64,000 bases of DNA from Pyrenochaeta sp. MPI-SDFR-AT-0127 (lineage: Eukaryota > Ascomycota > Dothideomycetes > Pleosporales > Cucurbitariaceae). This document shows positions 63,389 through 64,000 of the stretch, piece after piece. Positions within the stretch are counted from its first letter, which is position 1. The number at the start of each line of letters is the position of its first letter. The stretch lies in the NCBI GenBank assembly GCA_020747015.1, contig JAGTJM010000068.1:1-64000 (forward strand), in the 5' to 3' direction. Made by a program: the position numbers and the translations under genes. The notes below the pieces were generated by a model. That model worked only from the letters and a program-made list of their open reading frames with translations, searched no databases and was not told the DNA's origin.

Positions 63389-64000
63389 TAAGCCTTATGG
63401 ATAGCTGTATACACGCCGCACTCGCGGACGGCAATCTCGCCATATCTGGCAAGTCCAAGCGTAACGCTTGGGCGGGGTGGGGTCGCCGTCCCCACCCGCA
63501 ACGCTAGATGTCCGGCAAACCGAACGGCACCGGATTACAACTACAGTTGAGACAAATCGTTGTTATATGCTTTTACAGTAGTCTGTCAGTCTATAAGATA
63601 CACCTGCTATTCGGCTATAGTGAGGGTACAGCGTAGCGTGCTAACAGCATACGGCGCATTTAGCAAATAGAGCCTTTATTACTTACTGTCCACAAGGTGT
63701 ACTGCGACCTCAAGCAGCGGCTCTTGCATCTAATCACACACAGACTAATGCCGTGGGATTTCCTGTATACAATTTCCCAAAGTTCGCGAATCATACTCTT
63801 TCGCCGCAACACCTACCCAATCGTCTCACCTTTGAAGTACTAGCGTTGATTGTTGTCCCTACTTTTCGCTTGAATCTATCTATCGCCGAATTTTCAGCTC
63901 ACTGCAATTTCAAAACCTGGCTATTGATGAACAAGAACAGTGGCCGTATCGCAAAACTCATGTTGTCGCTGCTGAGTTGTGGAACCGCACCAGTCAGGCC
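63389..64000. other. Window end, no gene seen
   Basis: Upstream of the M20 gene. No supported frame; a gene starting beyond the window cannot be judged. Confidence 0.4.

Overview
This window is nuclear DNA from a filamentous ascomycete (Pezizomycotina, probably a Dothideomycete). The evidence is short spliceosomal introns (about 45-160 bp, GT..CTRAY..AG), HET-domain proteins, a GH12 cellulase, a fungal-type pyruvate decarboxylase and long non-coding leaders. The class-level placement is inference, because no marker gene was compared. All exon boundaries below were worked out by hand from reading frame, splice consensus and protein-family continuity. No transcript data were available.

Layout. 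0-15 kb holds an unknown protein (792-1960, -), a small unknown protein (2494-2829, -), a secreted protein (4239-5049, +), a calcineurin-like metallophosphoesterase (6358-7626, +), a J-domain protein (9594-11384, +) and TAF11 (13802-14883, -). 15-36 kb looks like an accessory block. It holds two HET-domain genes (16266-18350 and 26176-28257, +), a secreted PAN-like two-module protein (18721-19570, -), a large membrane protein (21586-23721, -), a GH12 glucanase (24320-25186, -), a frameshifted multi-span membrane protein (about 29966-31232, -), a divergent five-exon membrane protein (32887-34814, +) and two gene fragments or small membrane ORFs. 35-42 kb holds an ankyrin protein (35547-36068, +), a LEA-like Gly-rich protein whose intron carries a long CA microsatellite (37030-37707, +) and a long disordered protein (38386-41034, -). 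42-64 kb returns to core and metabolic genes: Prp45/SNW splicing factor (42390-44084, +), intradiol ring-cleavage dioxygenase (44699-45830, +), pyruvate decarboxylase (46569-48566, +), ribosomal protein uL4/RPL4 (48783-50282, -), a large Msg5-type dual-specificity phosphatase (52892-56578, +), an Ulp1/C48-like protein (58832-60937, +) and an M20 metallopeptidase (62014-63303, -).

The genes do not form one pathway. The most notable points are: a seven-copy S-P-R-A-T-x-F motif array in the tail of the MAPK-phosphatase-like protein; an Ulp1-like domain that keeps His/Asp/Cys but lacks the usual Gln before the Cys; a membrane gene whose conserved C-terminal part lies in another reading frame; and the HET/secreted/membrane accessory block set between housekeeping genes. 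I found no rRNA, tRNA, CRISPR array or intact transposon.
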